From: an uncultured Lachnospiraceae bacterium | Lineage (GTDB): Bacteria; Bacillota; Clostridia; Lachnospirales; Lachnospiraceae | Assembly: GCA_910587895.1 (NCBI GenBank) | Contig: CAJUOE010000053.1 | Location: forward strand, 1-54,701 | DNA length: 54,701 bases | Direction of reading: 5' to 3' | Shown: piece by piece, positions 1 to 6,272 of the stretch | Layout: the number at the start of each line of letters is the position of its first letter | How positions within the stretch are numbered: position 1 is the first letter of the stretch | The notes under the pieces: generated by a model | The model's input: the letters and a program-made list of their open reading frames with translations, nothing else | Told to the model about the DNA's origin: nothing | The model's database searches: none | Program-made: the position numbers and the translations under genes

Positions 1-1010
1 GGAAAAACATGTTGAGCAAGAATGAGAAAATGGGAATTCTCGGTTCCGGGCATCAGTCCGTGCTCCATGTGAAGGATGCTTATGGGGCAGACCGATACTT
101 TATGGCATACCACAGGTTCTATACGCCGCTGAATATCTTTACGGATGCGTTCGGCGTACACCGTGAGACCTGTATCGACGAGATTTTATTTGACGATGAG
201 GGCAAGATGGTGATTTCGCCGACACACGAGGGCGTGTCCACCGTATATATGTGGAAGGCAAACCTGAATAAGACCAGTTTGAACCTTGCGCCTGGCCAGA
301 GCGAGACGTTACAGGCAACTGTTACGGCTGGCGCGACGAATACAAGCGTTGTATGGAGTTCAGATAATACGGGCGTTGCGACTGTCAGCCAGAGCGGAAT
401 TGTGACGGCAAAGGCACTGGGAACGGCAACGATTACAGCGACGACCTCTAACGGCTGCCAGACCACCTGTACCGTGACGGTAAGCAATCCTGCCATCAAC
501 CCGCCGCATAATACGGAGGTAAAGGTGGATAAGGTGGAGCTGAACAAGAAGAGCCTGACGCTGGGCGTGAAAGAGAAATTTAAGCTGCAGGCAACAGTTT
601 CACCGAAGAATGCGAGCAAACCGGAAGTGACCTTTACCTCAAGCAAGCCGGCTGTGGCATCCGTATCCAAAACAGGGGGCCTGGTAACGGCAAAGAAGAC
701 TGGAAAGACAACGATTACGGCAACCGCAGACGGCGTGACGAAGAAATGTACCATCACGGTAAAGAAAGCGCCGAAGAAAATCAGCCTCAATGCCAAAAGC
801 AAGACCTTAAGGAAGGGCAGAACCGTCAAGATCAGAGTGAAACTGCCTAAGAATACGGCAAGCAATAAGATTACCTATACCTCGAGCAAGAGGAAGGTTG
901 TTTCGGTATCTTCCGCAGGAAAGATAAAGGCATTGAAGAAAGGAAAGGCTGTCATCACCGTGAAGACATTTAACAATAAGAAAGCAAAAATCACAATTAC
1001 GGTGAAGTAG
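1..1010 (+). CDS. Glycoside hydrolase family 43 enzyme, C-terminal part with Ig-like repeats (5'-truncated)
   Basis: The frame is already open at the window edge (K-N precede the first Met at base 9), so the gene starts upstream and only its end is visible. The first ~75 residues, with GSGHQSVLHV, FMAYHRF and HRETCIDEILFDDEGK, match the last blade of five-bladed GH43 arabinofuranosidases/xylosidases, which attack plant-cell-wall side chains. Three bacterial Ig-like (Big_2-type) domains follow at about residues 86-160, 172-250 and 255-333 of the visible part; each has the typical VWSSD/FTSSK and GxATIT/GKTTIT strands. The last domain is very lysine-rich and closely resembles the C-terminus of the arabinofuranosidase ending at 29678. 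No LPxTG or membrane anchor is present. The family is fairly clear; the exact substrate cannot be told from this fragment. Confidence 0.8.
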   Translation, partial: KNMLSKNEKMGILGSGHQSVLHVKDAYGADRYFMAYHRFYTPLNIFTDAFGVHRETCIDEILFDDEGKMVISPTHEGVSTVYMWKANLNKTSLNLAPGQSETLQATVTAGATNTSVVWSSDNTGVATVSQSGIVTAKALGTATITATTSNGCQTTCTVTVSNPAINPPHNTEVKVDKVELNKKSLTLGVKEKFKLQATVSPKNASKPEVTFTSSKPAVASVSKTGGLVTAKKTGKTTITATADGVTKKCTITVKKAPKKISLNAKSKTLRKGRTVKIRVKLPKNTASNKITYTSSKRKVVSVSSAGKIKALKKGKAVITVKTFNNKKAKITITVK

Positions 1011-1068
1011 TAATAGAAAGAAGGCTGTATAGTTTAAAAATTTGATTTGCTGTCTATAGAGGCAAAAG

Positions 1069-1106
1069 CGAGCATCCTTAATGTCAAGTGACTTTGAGGA
1101 TGCTCG
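1069..1106. terminator. Hairpin between convergent genes
   Basis: A 10-bp perfect stem (CGAGCATCCT at 1069-1078, AGGATGCTCG at 1097-1106) sits between the glycosidase and the opposing hemolysin III gene. T-rich sequence follows on the plus strand and an A-rich stretch precedes it, so it could end transcription in both directions. The plus-strand U-tract is short, so efficiency is uncertain. Confidence 0.6.
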
Positions 1107-1169
1107 TTCCTTATAATATTAAGATAATTATTTCGTTGTAGATATAGGTATTTTATGCGGAAAGAATAA

Positions 1170-1835
1170 TTATAAAATCGGCATATTTGCCACAAAACAG
1201 TACATCATAATGAAATGGCAGACGCTGCCACCCATCACGAACAGGTGGAAAATTTCATGCGAGCCGAAATTTTTGTGCTTGGAGTTAAAAATCGGCAGTT
1301 TTAAAGCGTAGATTACGCCGCCGGCTGTGTAGATGATTCCACCTGCAAGCAGCCAATAGAATGCCTGCGTCGGCAGGGAGTTCATAATCTGTGTAAAGGC
1401 GAGTACGCATACCCAGCCCATAGCAATATATAGTATAGAAGAAAACCATTTCGGACAGGTAATCCAGAACGCTTTGACAAGGATTCCTGCCAGCGCGATT
1501 CCCCATACAAGGGCAAGCAGCGCATAGCCGACGTTTCCGTTTAACACGATCAGGCAAACCGGCGTATAAGTTCCGGCAATGAGGATGAAAATCATCATGT
1601 GATCCAGTTTGCGCAGGATGCGGTTGGTCTTTTCGGACAAATCAAGCGCATGGTATGTTGCGCTGGCGCCGTACAGAAGAATCATACTGAGTATGAAAAC
1701 CGCGAGTGAAATCACATGAATCCTGTCCGGATTTAAGGAAGCGCGGATTAAAAGCGGAGTGGCTGCAAACACTGCCATCAGCATTCCGATGAAATGTGTA
1801 AGGGAACTTCCGGGGTCTTTTAATTTAAATTTCAT
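1170..1835 (-). CDS. Hemolysin III / PAQR family integral membrane protein
   Basis: A 221-residue polytopic protein with about seven hydrophobic helices. The metal-site signature of the PAQR/hemolysin III superfamily is visible: YGASATYHAL in helix 2, KLDHMMIF in helix 3, and the C-terminal HEIFHLF and VCHF histidines. Family members such as B. cereus hemolysin III and YqfA are membrane hydrolase-like proteins whose physiological role in most bacteria is unsettled. The start chosen is the ATG at 1835, because AAGGAGA lies 8 nt upstream of it (1844-1850); the ATG nine codons earlier would swallow this site. It is monocistronic, with its own promoter at 1938-1966. Confidence 0.88.
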   Translation of the reverse strand: MKFKLKDPGSSLTHFIGMLMAVFAATPLLIRASLNPDRIHVISLAVFILSMILLYGASATYHALDLSEKTNRILRKLDHMMIFILIAGTYTPVCLIVLNGNVGYALLALVWGIALAGILVKAFWITCPKWFSSILYIAMGWVCVLAFTQIMNSLPTQAFYWLLAGGIIYTAGGVIYALKLPIFNSKHKNFGSHEIFHLFVMGGSVCHFIMMYCFVANMPIL

Positions 1836-1937
1836 ATCAAACATCTCCTTTATAAATTTCATATTTTACTATTTAATATGCTCAAAGTTTTGAAAATTAT
1901 TTTATGTAGTTTTGAAAACCATGTAATGCATAAATAA

Positions 1938-1966
1938 ATACTATACCATTTGGAAAAGAAAGTCAA
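1938..1966 (-). promoter_or_regulatory. Probable sigma-A promoter of the hemolysin III gene
   Basis: On the minus strand TTGACT (-35, 1961-1966) is followed after 17 bp by TAGTAT (-10, 1938-1943). This would start transcription near 1931 and leave a leader of about 95 nt. The 372 bp from 1836 to 2207 hold this promoter, the small reading frame at 2098 and the toxin promoter; I see nothing else there. Confidence 0.55.
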
Positions 1967-2097
1967 GAGAAAAAGGTAATGTAGCAGACAATATGTAATG
2001 CCCCCACATTTGTAATCTTGTGGATTTACCTGTATACCTGAGATTGGAAAAAACAATGGTAGCAGGGGTTACAGCATACAAAAGGAGGTCATTACAA

Positions 2098-2124
2098 ATG
2101 GATTATAAAGCAATTTTCGTATGA
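2098..2124 (+). other. Eight-codon micro-ORF with strong ribosome-binding site
   Basis: AAAGGAGG lies about 9 nt upstream of an ATG followed by eight codons (MDYKAIFV) and TGA. It lies upstream of the proposed toxin promoter and ends ten bases before its -35. It may be the decayed start of a lost gene or a leader peptide. No function can be assigned. Confidence 0.2.
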
Positions 2125-2133
2125 ATTATATTA

Positions 2134-2162
2134 TAGAAATATGTCGAATGATATGTTATAAT
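2134..2162 (+). promoter_or_regulatory. Promoter of the small toxin mRNA
   Basis: An extended -10 (TGT-TATAAT, TATAAT at 2157-2162) is preceded 17 bp upstream by a weak -35, TAGAAA (2134-2139). The predicted start near 2169 coincides with the first base of a small hairpin (GTTGC 2169-2173, GCAAC 2186-2190). The mRNA would therefore begin with a 5' stem-loop, as Fst-type toxin mRNAs do. Confidence 0.6.
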
Positions 2163-2206
2163 TTTTTCGTTGCTTACCGATACCCGCAACAGGGAGGAGG
2201 TGCTTG

Positions 2207-2229
2207 CATGGAATTTTTTATCTCTTTTT
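2207..2229 (+). repeat. Direct repeat copy 1, over the toxin start codon
   Basis: The 23 bases beginning CATGGA and ending ATCTCTTTTT cover the toxin ATG and its first seven codons. They recur, with one substitution and one missing T, at 2395-2417 inside the region transcribed as antisense RNA. Confidence 0.85.
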
Positions 2230-2306
2230 CAGTTACCGTTTTGGGAGGTGTAGCTTGCCACTACATCATCAAATGGTTAGACGGCGACGACAAAAGCAAC
2301 AACTAG
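2208..2306 (+). CDS. Fst-like small membrane toxin (candidate type I toxin)
   Basis: A 32-residue peptide: a short N-terminus MEFFISFS, one hydrophobic span (about residues 3-21), then a charged tail, HYIIKWLDGDDKSNN. This plan, and the tail in particular, resembles the Fst/Ldr superfamily; the E. faecalis Fst tail (ISRVLDEEDDSRK) lines up with KWLDGDD. The start is the ATG at 2208 because GGGAGGAGGTG lies just upstream; longer in-frame ATGs have no such site. Fst-type peptides insert in the membrane and disturb it when not held in check by an antisense RNA. Promoter, antisense promoter, terminator and direct repeat around it support this reading. A simple small membrane protein without toxin action remains possible. 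Confidence 0.65.
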   Translation: MEFFISFSVTVLGGVACHYIIKWLDGDDKSNN

Positions 2307-2309
2307 CCT

Positions 2310-2327
2310 AGTGGGTGCTTTGCCACT
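2310..2327. other. Short hairpin after the toxin gene
   Basis: AGTGG and CCACT pair around the loop GTGCTTTG, just after the toxin stop codon. On the minus strand it lies at the far end of the proposed antisense RNA and could help stop it. It has no U-tract of its own on either strand. Confidence 0.35.
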
Positions 2328-2341
2328 ATAAAAGAAAAGAA

Positions 2342-2380
2342 GAATCCTCAGACGGTACTGCCATACCGATCTGGGGATTC
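2342..2380. terminator. Bidirectional terminator shared by toxin mRNA and antisense RNA
   Basis: GAATCCTCAGACGGTA (2342-2357) pairs with TACCGATCTGGGGATTC (2364-2380), with wobble pairs and a small loop. An A/G-rich stretch precedes it and GTTTCTTTC follows, so both strands have a stem followed by pyrimidines. The right arm and the toxin leader loop (TTACCGATACCC near 2175) share TACCGAT, a possible second contact between the two RNAs. Confidence 0.65.
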
Positions 2381-2394
2381 GTTTCTTTCGCCCA

Positions 2395-2417
2395 CATGGA
2401 CTTTTTATCTCTTTTTT
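2395..2417 (+). repeat. Direct repeat copy 2, in the antisense RNA 5' region
   Basis: Near-copy of 2207-2229, with C for A after CATGGA and one T fewer before ATCTC. It is transcribed on the minus strand, giving an RNA complementary to the toxin translation start. It is not followed by a long reading frame and has no ribosome-binding site, so it is not a second toxin gene. Confidence 0.8.
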
Positions 2418-2427
2418 GCCTATTGGC

Positions 2428-2456
2428 ATTATAGCATATGCAAAAATCTTTTTCAA
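2428..2456 (-). promoter_or_regulatory. Consensus sigma-A promoter for the antisense RNA
   Basis: On the minus strand TTGAAA (2451-2456), a 17-bp spacer and a perfect TATAAT (2428-2433) face the toxin gene. It is clearly stronger than the toxin promoter, which fits an unstable antitoxin RNA made in excess. No protein gene follows it in this direction before the hemolysin gene at 1835. Confidence 0.75.
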
Positions 2457-2508
2457 TATGCTTGCCACAAAAAATTATCCTTATGTCGTGTGATTTGCCA
2501 GCTTTTCA

Positions 2509-2537
2509 TTGACTTTTGGGCGATTCTCTGATATGAT
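2509..2537 (+). promoter_or_regulatory. Sigma-A promoter of the DEAD-box helicase gene
   Basis: TTGACT (2509-2514), 17 bp, TATGAT (2532-2537). Transcription would start near 2544, leaving a leader of about 30 nt. An ATG inside this promoter (2509) opens the same frame but cannot be the start if this promoter is used. Confidence 0.75.
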
Positions 2538-2574
2538 TAGCGACAGGCTGAAAACAGGCAGAGAAAGGAATAAA

Positions 2575-4167
2575 ATGGAAACAGTAAGATTTGATGAGTT
2601 AGATTTGAACCCGAAAATTCTGCGCGCAATTCGTGAGATGGGTTTTGAGGAGGCTACGCCAATCCAGAGCAAGGCAATTCCGGTAGCGATGGGCGGCGGA
2701 GACATGATTGGACAGGCGCAGACAGGTACAGGAAAGACGGCGGCATTCGGAATTCCGCTTTTGATGAAAGTAGACCCGCACAACAAGCGGACGCAGGCGA
2801 TTGTACTTTGCCCGACCAGGGAGCTTGCCATTCAGGTGGCAGAGGAAGTCCGTATGCTTGCAAAATATATGCATAGCGTGAAAGTTCTTCCGGTATACGG
2901 CGGACAGGATATCGTGAAGCAGATTCGTTCCCTCAAAGGCGGGGCGCAGATTATCATCGGTACGCCCGGACGTGTGATGGACCACTTAAGAAGGCGGACG
3001 ATTAAGTGCGATGAGGTCAATACGATTGTGCTGGATGAGGCGGACGAAATGCTCAACATGGGATTTCGGGAGGATATCGAGACGGTGCTTGAATATATTC
3101 CCGAAGAGCGGCAGATGATGCTTTTTTCTGCGACCATGCCCAAACCGATTCTGGAGATTACGAGGAAATACCAGAAGGACGCGGTCACGATCAAGGTGGT
3201 AAAGAAAGAGCTGACCGTGCCGAATATTGAGCAGTATTACTATGACGTCAAGCGCAAGGACAAGGTGGAGGTTCTAAGCCGTCTCCTGGACGTGTACGAC
3301 CCCAAGCTGTCCCTTGTATTTTGTAATACGAAACGAATGGTAGACGAGCTTACAAGCGCGCTCCAGGGACGCGGGTATTTTGCAGAAGGGCTTCATGGGG
3401 ATATGAAACAGTCGCAGCGCGACCGCGTCATGAGCCGTTTCCGCAATGGAAAGACGGAAATTCTTGTGGCTACGGATGTTGCAGCCCGTGGAATTGACGT
3501 GGACGACGTGGAGGCGGTATTTAATTATGACTTGCCGCAGGATGATGAATATTATGTACACCGGATTGGCAGGACCGGACGCGCCGGCAGGACAGGACGT
3601 TCCTTTACCTTTGTAAAAGGGAAGGAAGTATACAAATTAAAGGATATCCAGCGTTATTGCAAGACGAAGATCCTTGCACAGAAAATCCCCAGTATGCAGG
3701 ATGTGGAGCAGGTAAGGCTGGAGAAAATCATGGATCAGGTAGGGATGGTCATTGAAGAGGAAGACTTAAGAGGCATGGTCAATATGATTGAACAGCAGAT
3801 CAATGAATCGGATTATACCGCCATGGATATTGCGGCTGCATTTTTGAAACTTGCCCTGCGCGGCAAGGAGGAAAGCGAGAAAGCCGCTATGGAGAACTTC
3901 GAATTCGGCGATACCGGAGCGGAGGACGGCATGGTGCGTCTGTTTATCAACATCGGCAAGAAACAGCATATCAAGCCGGGAGACATCCTGGGCGCAATTG
4001 CCGGGGAAAGCGGAATTTCCGGTGACCTGGTGGGCTCAATTGATATGTTTGACAAGTTTACGTTTGTGGAAGTGCCCTGTGAGTACGGCAAAGAGGTGCT
4101 GCGCGCAATGTCCCATTCCAAGATTAAGGGCAAGAGCATCAATATTGAGCCGGCAAACCAGAAATAA
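2575..4167 (+). CDS. DEAD-box ATP-dependent RNA helicase with DbpA-type RNA-binding domain
   Basis: A 530-residue helicase that unwinds or remodels RNA, probably in ribosome assembly or cold adaptation. Visible motifs are the Q motif (ATPIQSKAIP), Walker A GTGKT at 51-55, PTREL at 80-84, DEAD at 154-157, SAT at 185-187, and the helicase C-domain ARGIDVDDV and HRIGRTGRAGR. The last ~75 residues (VRLFINIGKKQHIKPGDILG...) are a DbpA-like RRM that targets structured RNA. Its length is close to that of CsdA/CshA-class proteins carrying this domain. The start at 2575 follows AAAGGA and lies downstream of the promoter at 2509-2537. The gene is monocistronic; the stop codon lies in the first of four degenerate 20-bp repeats. 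Confidence 0.93.
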   Translation: METVRFDELDLNPKILRAIREMGFEEATPIQSKAIPVAMGGGDMIGQAQTGTGKTAAFGIPLLMKVDPHNKRTQAIVLCPTRELAIQVAEEVRMLAKYMHSVKVLPVYGGQDIVKQIRSLKGGAQIIIGTPGRVMDHLRRRTIKCDEVNTIVLDEADEMLNMGFREDIETVLEYIPEERQMMLFSATMPKPILEITRKYQKDAVTIKVVKKELTVPNIEQYYYDVKRKDKVEVLSRLLDVYDPKLSLVFCNTKRMVDELTSALQGRGYFAEGLHGDMKQSQRDRVMSRFRNGKTEILVATDVAARGIDVDDVEAVFNYDLPQDDEYYVHRIGRTGRAGRTGRSFTFVKGKEVYKLKDIQRYCKTKILAQKIPSMQDVEQVRLEKIMDQVGMVIEEEDLRGMVNMIEQQINESDYTAMDIAAAFLKLALRGKEESEKAAMENFEFGDTGAEDGMVRLFINIGKKQHIKPGDILGAIAGESGISGDLVGSIDMFDKFTFVEVPCEYGKEVLRAMSHSKIKGKSINIEPANQK

Positions 4168-4238
4168 TTATGCCAGACCAGAGATAATCAAGCCTGATTA
4201 GAAATAATTATAGTGGATCAGGGAAAATAGCATTGTAA
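4159..4238 (+). repeat. Four degenerate 20-bp tandem units after the helicase gene
   Basis: Units begin at 4159, 4179, 4199 and 4219 and follow CAGAAATAATTATGCCAGAC with drift; units 1 and 3 share AGAAATAATTAT exactly, 40 bp apart. The helicase stop codon lies in unit 1. They end just before the operator hairpin at 4244. Confidence 0.7.
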
Positions 4239-4243
4239 AAGAA

Positions 4244-4284
4244 AAAGTGGATTTGACGCCAATGGATAGTGTCAAATCCACTTT
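4244..4284 (+). promoter_or_regulatory. Operator-like palindrome upstream of mtlA, also a 14-bp hairpin
   Basis: The core is TTGACGC-N9-GTGTCAA at 4253-4275. The same half-sites with the same 9-bp gap recur at 8363-8385, and both ends lie 17 bp before a TTGAAA -35. Outside the core the symmetry extends (AAAGTGGA...TCCACTTT), so the RNA would form a long stem that could also end helicase transcription. The half-sites resemble those known for MtlR of Bacillus/Geobacillus, though the gap differs. Binding by the MtlR-type protein encoded at 6273 is my inference. Confidence 0.65.
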
Positions 4285-4292
4285 ACTATTTC

Positions 4293-4322
4293 TTGAAAAA
4301 GTCGGGGCTTGCTCGTTATAAT
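4293..4322 (+). promoter_or_regulatory. Promoter of the PTS operon (mtlA start)
   Basis: TTGAAA (4293-4298), 18-bp spacer, TATAAT (4317-4322). The same boxes and the same long 18-bp spacer occur at 8403-8432, together with a shared CTTGC in the spacer. The long spacer would suit a promoter that needs an activator. Confidence 0.75.
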
Positions 4323-4396
4323 AAACGTATCAAAAGGTTTGACTGGCCAATCATACCACAGGTGCAATGATAATGACGAAAAGGCGAGGTGTAAAA

Positions 4397-5776
4397 ATGA
4401 AAGAAAAAGTACAGACATTTGGGCGGGCGTTAAGTGGAATGGTAATGCCCAACATAGGAGCTTTTATTGCCTGGGGGCTGATTGCGGCGTTGTTTATCGC
4501 AACCGGGTGGCTGCCAAACGCAAAGCTGGCGGAGATGGTAGAGCCCATGTCCAAATATCTTCTGCCCCTTCTGATTGCGTATACGGGCGGTAAGGTAGTA
4601 GGCGACCATCGTGGCGGCGTGATTGGCGCGATTGCAACCATGGGCGTGATTGTAGGTTCCGATATCTCCATGTTCCTGGGAGCAATGATTATGGGCCCGC
4701 TGTCCGCATGGATTTTGAAGAAATTTGACAAGTTGATCGAGGGCAGGGTAAAAGCAGGATTTGAAATGCTGGTAAATAATTTTTCGCTGGGAATTATCGG
4801 CGCGATTCTGGCATGTGTCTCGATTGTTGCCGTTGCTCCGGTTGTCACGGCGTTGAATTCCGTGATGGAGGCGGGCGTTGGATTTTTCGTGGATCATGGA
4901 CTTTTGCCGCTTGCAAGCATCTTTATCGAGCCGGCAAAGGTATTGTTCCTGAATAATGCCATTAACCATGGAATTCTGTCTCCGATGGGAATCCAGCAGG
5001 TAAACGAGGTGGGGAAATCTATTTTCCTCCTGTTGGAATCCAATCCTGGACCGGGGCTTGGCATTTTGCTGGCATACTGCATTGCCGGTAAGGGTTCGGC
5101 AAAGACGTCCGCACCGGGAGCGGTTATCATTCATTTTGTAGGCGGCATCCATGAAATATATTTCCCATACATACTGATGAATCCACTGCTGCTTGCGGCA
5201 GTGATTGCGGGCGGCGCATCGGGAATCCTTGTATTTTCCATGTTTGATGTGGGATTGACGGGGACGGCGTCTCCGGGAAGCATCATTTCCCTTACCATGA
5301 TGTGCGAGCGGCATAGTTACCTGGGATTGTTCCTGGGCGTGCTGATATCGACTGTGGTTGCATTTTTGATCGCGCTTCCATTGCTGAAATTTGCCGGTAA
5401 AGATACATCGCTGGAAGAGGCGACCGCACAAAAGGACAGCATGAAACGTGCAGCGAAGGGCAATAAGGGCGAAATCAAAAAGAGCGGCGTTATCAAGATT
5501 GCATTTGCCTGCGATGCAGGCATGGGCTCAAGCGCCATGGGAGCCACAGTGCTGAAGAAGAAAGTGGATAAGGCGGGGCTTAAGGATGTGGAAATCAGCC
5601 ATACGCCGGTATCGTCCATCCCGGCGGAAATCGACATTGTCGTTACGCATCAGGAATTGGGAGAGCGTGCGGCGCACAGCAATCCGAATGCAAGGCTGAT
5701 TCTGATTACGAATTTCCTGGCGGCGCCGGAGTACGACGAACTCATAGCGGATTTGCAGAAAGCAAGAGATTTATGA
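4397..5776 (+). CDS. mtlA: PTS EIICB component, mannitol family
   Basis: A 459-residue membrane permease that takes up a hexitol and phosphorylates it. The EIIC part (about residues 10-340) has the mannitol-family features MPNIGAFIAWGLIAALF, LNNAINHGILSPMG and GGIHEIYFPY. The EIIB part (about 365-459) carries the phospho-cysteine in FACDAGMGSSAMGA (Cys372). A cytosolic EIIA domain is absent, as in Gram-positive MtlA, and is supplied by the gene at 8482. The start at 4397 is preferred over an upstream ATG because AGGCGAGGTG precedes it. First gene of the PTS operon. The family is sure; whether the substrate is mannitol or another polyol is open, since no classical mtlD is nearby. Confidence 0.9.
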   Translation: MKEKVQTFGRALSGMVMPNIGAFIAWGLIAALFIATGWLPNAKLAEMVEPMSKYLLPLLIAYTGGKVVGDHRGGVIGAIATMGVIVGSDISMFLGAMIMGPLSAWILKKFDKLIEGRVKAGFEMLVNNFSLGIIGAILACVSIVAVAPVVTALNSVMEAGVGFFVDHGLLPLASIFIEPAKVLFLNNAINHGILSPMGIQQVNEVGKSIFLLLESNPGPGLGILLAYCIAGKGSAKTSAPGAVIIHFVGGIHEIYFPYILMNPLLLAAVIAGGASGILVFSMFDVGLTGTASPGSIISLTMMCERHSYLGLFLGVLISTVVAFLIALPLLKFAGKDTSLEEATAQKDSMKRAAKGNKGEIKKSGVIKIAFACDAGMGSSAMGATVLKKKVDKAGLKDVEISHTPVSSIPAEIDIVVTHQELGERAAHSNPNARLILITNFLAAPEYDELIADLQKARDL

Positions 5777-5812
5777 TATACTGTCCACAAAAGTGTGACA
5801 GGTGGACGATAG

Positions 5813-6259
5813 ATGAAGAAATTATTACAGGAGTTTCAGAGGCTTCGCAACAATATAGACATGGATTTGGCCGGCATATCTAATTTTGCCGGCTTCCTGT
5901 TGCAGGAAGAGAAGACGGAAGAAGAGATGAAAGAAGAGAAGACGAAAATTGGGTTTGTCTGTAATGCCGGCCTGGGTTCGAGCGCCATGGGAGCTACTTT
6001 GTTTCGGAGGAAATTGCAGGAGATGGGCGTTAGCGGCGTGGAAGTAAGTGCATATCCGGCAGATCTGATACCGGAAGATTTAACGTTTGCCGTATGCCAG
6101 AGGGACTTTATGGAAATGACCGGGATTGCAATCAAAGCCATGAGAGTTTTTACCGTGGAGAATCTTCTGGATCAATCAGAGTATGCGGCAATTATCCAGA
6201 AGATAGCGGCAGTTCGCAATATGGGAAACGGGGAAGGCAGCACAGGGGAAGAAGTCTGA
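5813..6259 (+). CDS. Stand-alone mannitol-type PTS EIIB domain protein
   Basis: A 148-residue soluble protein. After a charged N-terminal segment of about 43 residues comes a domain very like the EIIB part of the preceding EIICB, including the active-site loop FVCNAGLGSSAMGA with Cys50. It appears to be a duplicated EIIB without membrane part. It lies 36 bp after mtlA, with AGGTGG before the ATG, and 13 bp before the regulator gene. It may act as an alternative phosphate carrier, or bind the regulator, whose own EIIB-like domain and PRDs respond to PTS phosphorylation; the latter is conjecture. Its Cys loop is intact, so it is not evidently decayed. Confidence 0.8.
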   Translation: MKKLLQEFQRLRNNIDMDLAGISNFAGFLLQEEKTEEEMKEEKTKIGFVCNAGLGSSAMGATLFRRKLQEMGVSGVEVSAYPADLIPEDLTFAVCQRDFMEMTGIAIKAMRVFTVENLLDQSEYAAIIQKIAAVRNMGNGEGSTGEEV

Positions 6260-6272
6260 GAGAAAGGCGGGA

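Larger units (their letters stand above)
2310..2421 (-). ncRNA. Candidate antisense antitoxin RNA (RNA II-like)
   Basis: From the consensus promoter at 2428-2456 a minus-strand RNA would start near 2420-2421. Its first bases include the complement of the second direct-repeat copy (2395-2417). It could therefore base-pair with the toxin mRNA across its start codon, as RNA II does with RNA I in the enterococcal par locus. It then runs through the terminator hairpin 2342-2380, or on to about 2310. The 3' end is uncertain. The RNA is inferred from promoter, repeat and hairpin, not from a known family match. Confidence 0.6.

Noticed and set aside
4253..4275. Identification of the palindromes as the published Bacillus/Geobacillus MtlR operator
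   Set aside because: Half-sites are alike but the gap between them is longer, so I keep only an MtlR-like site as inference.
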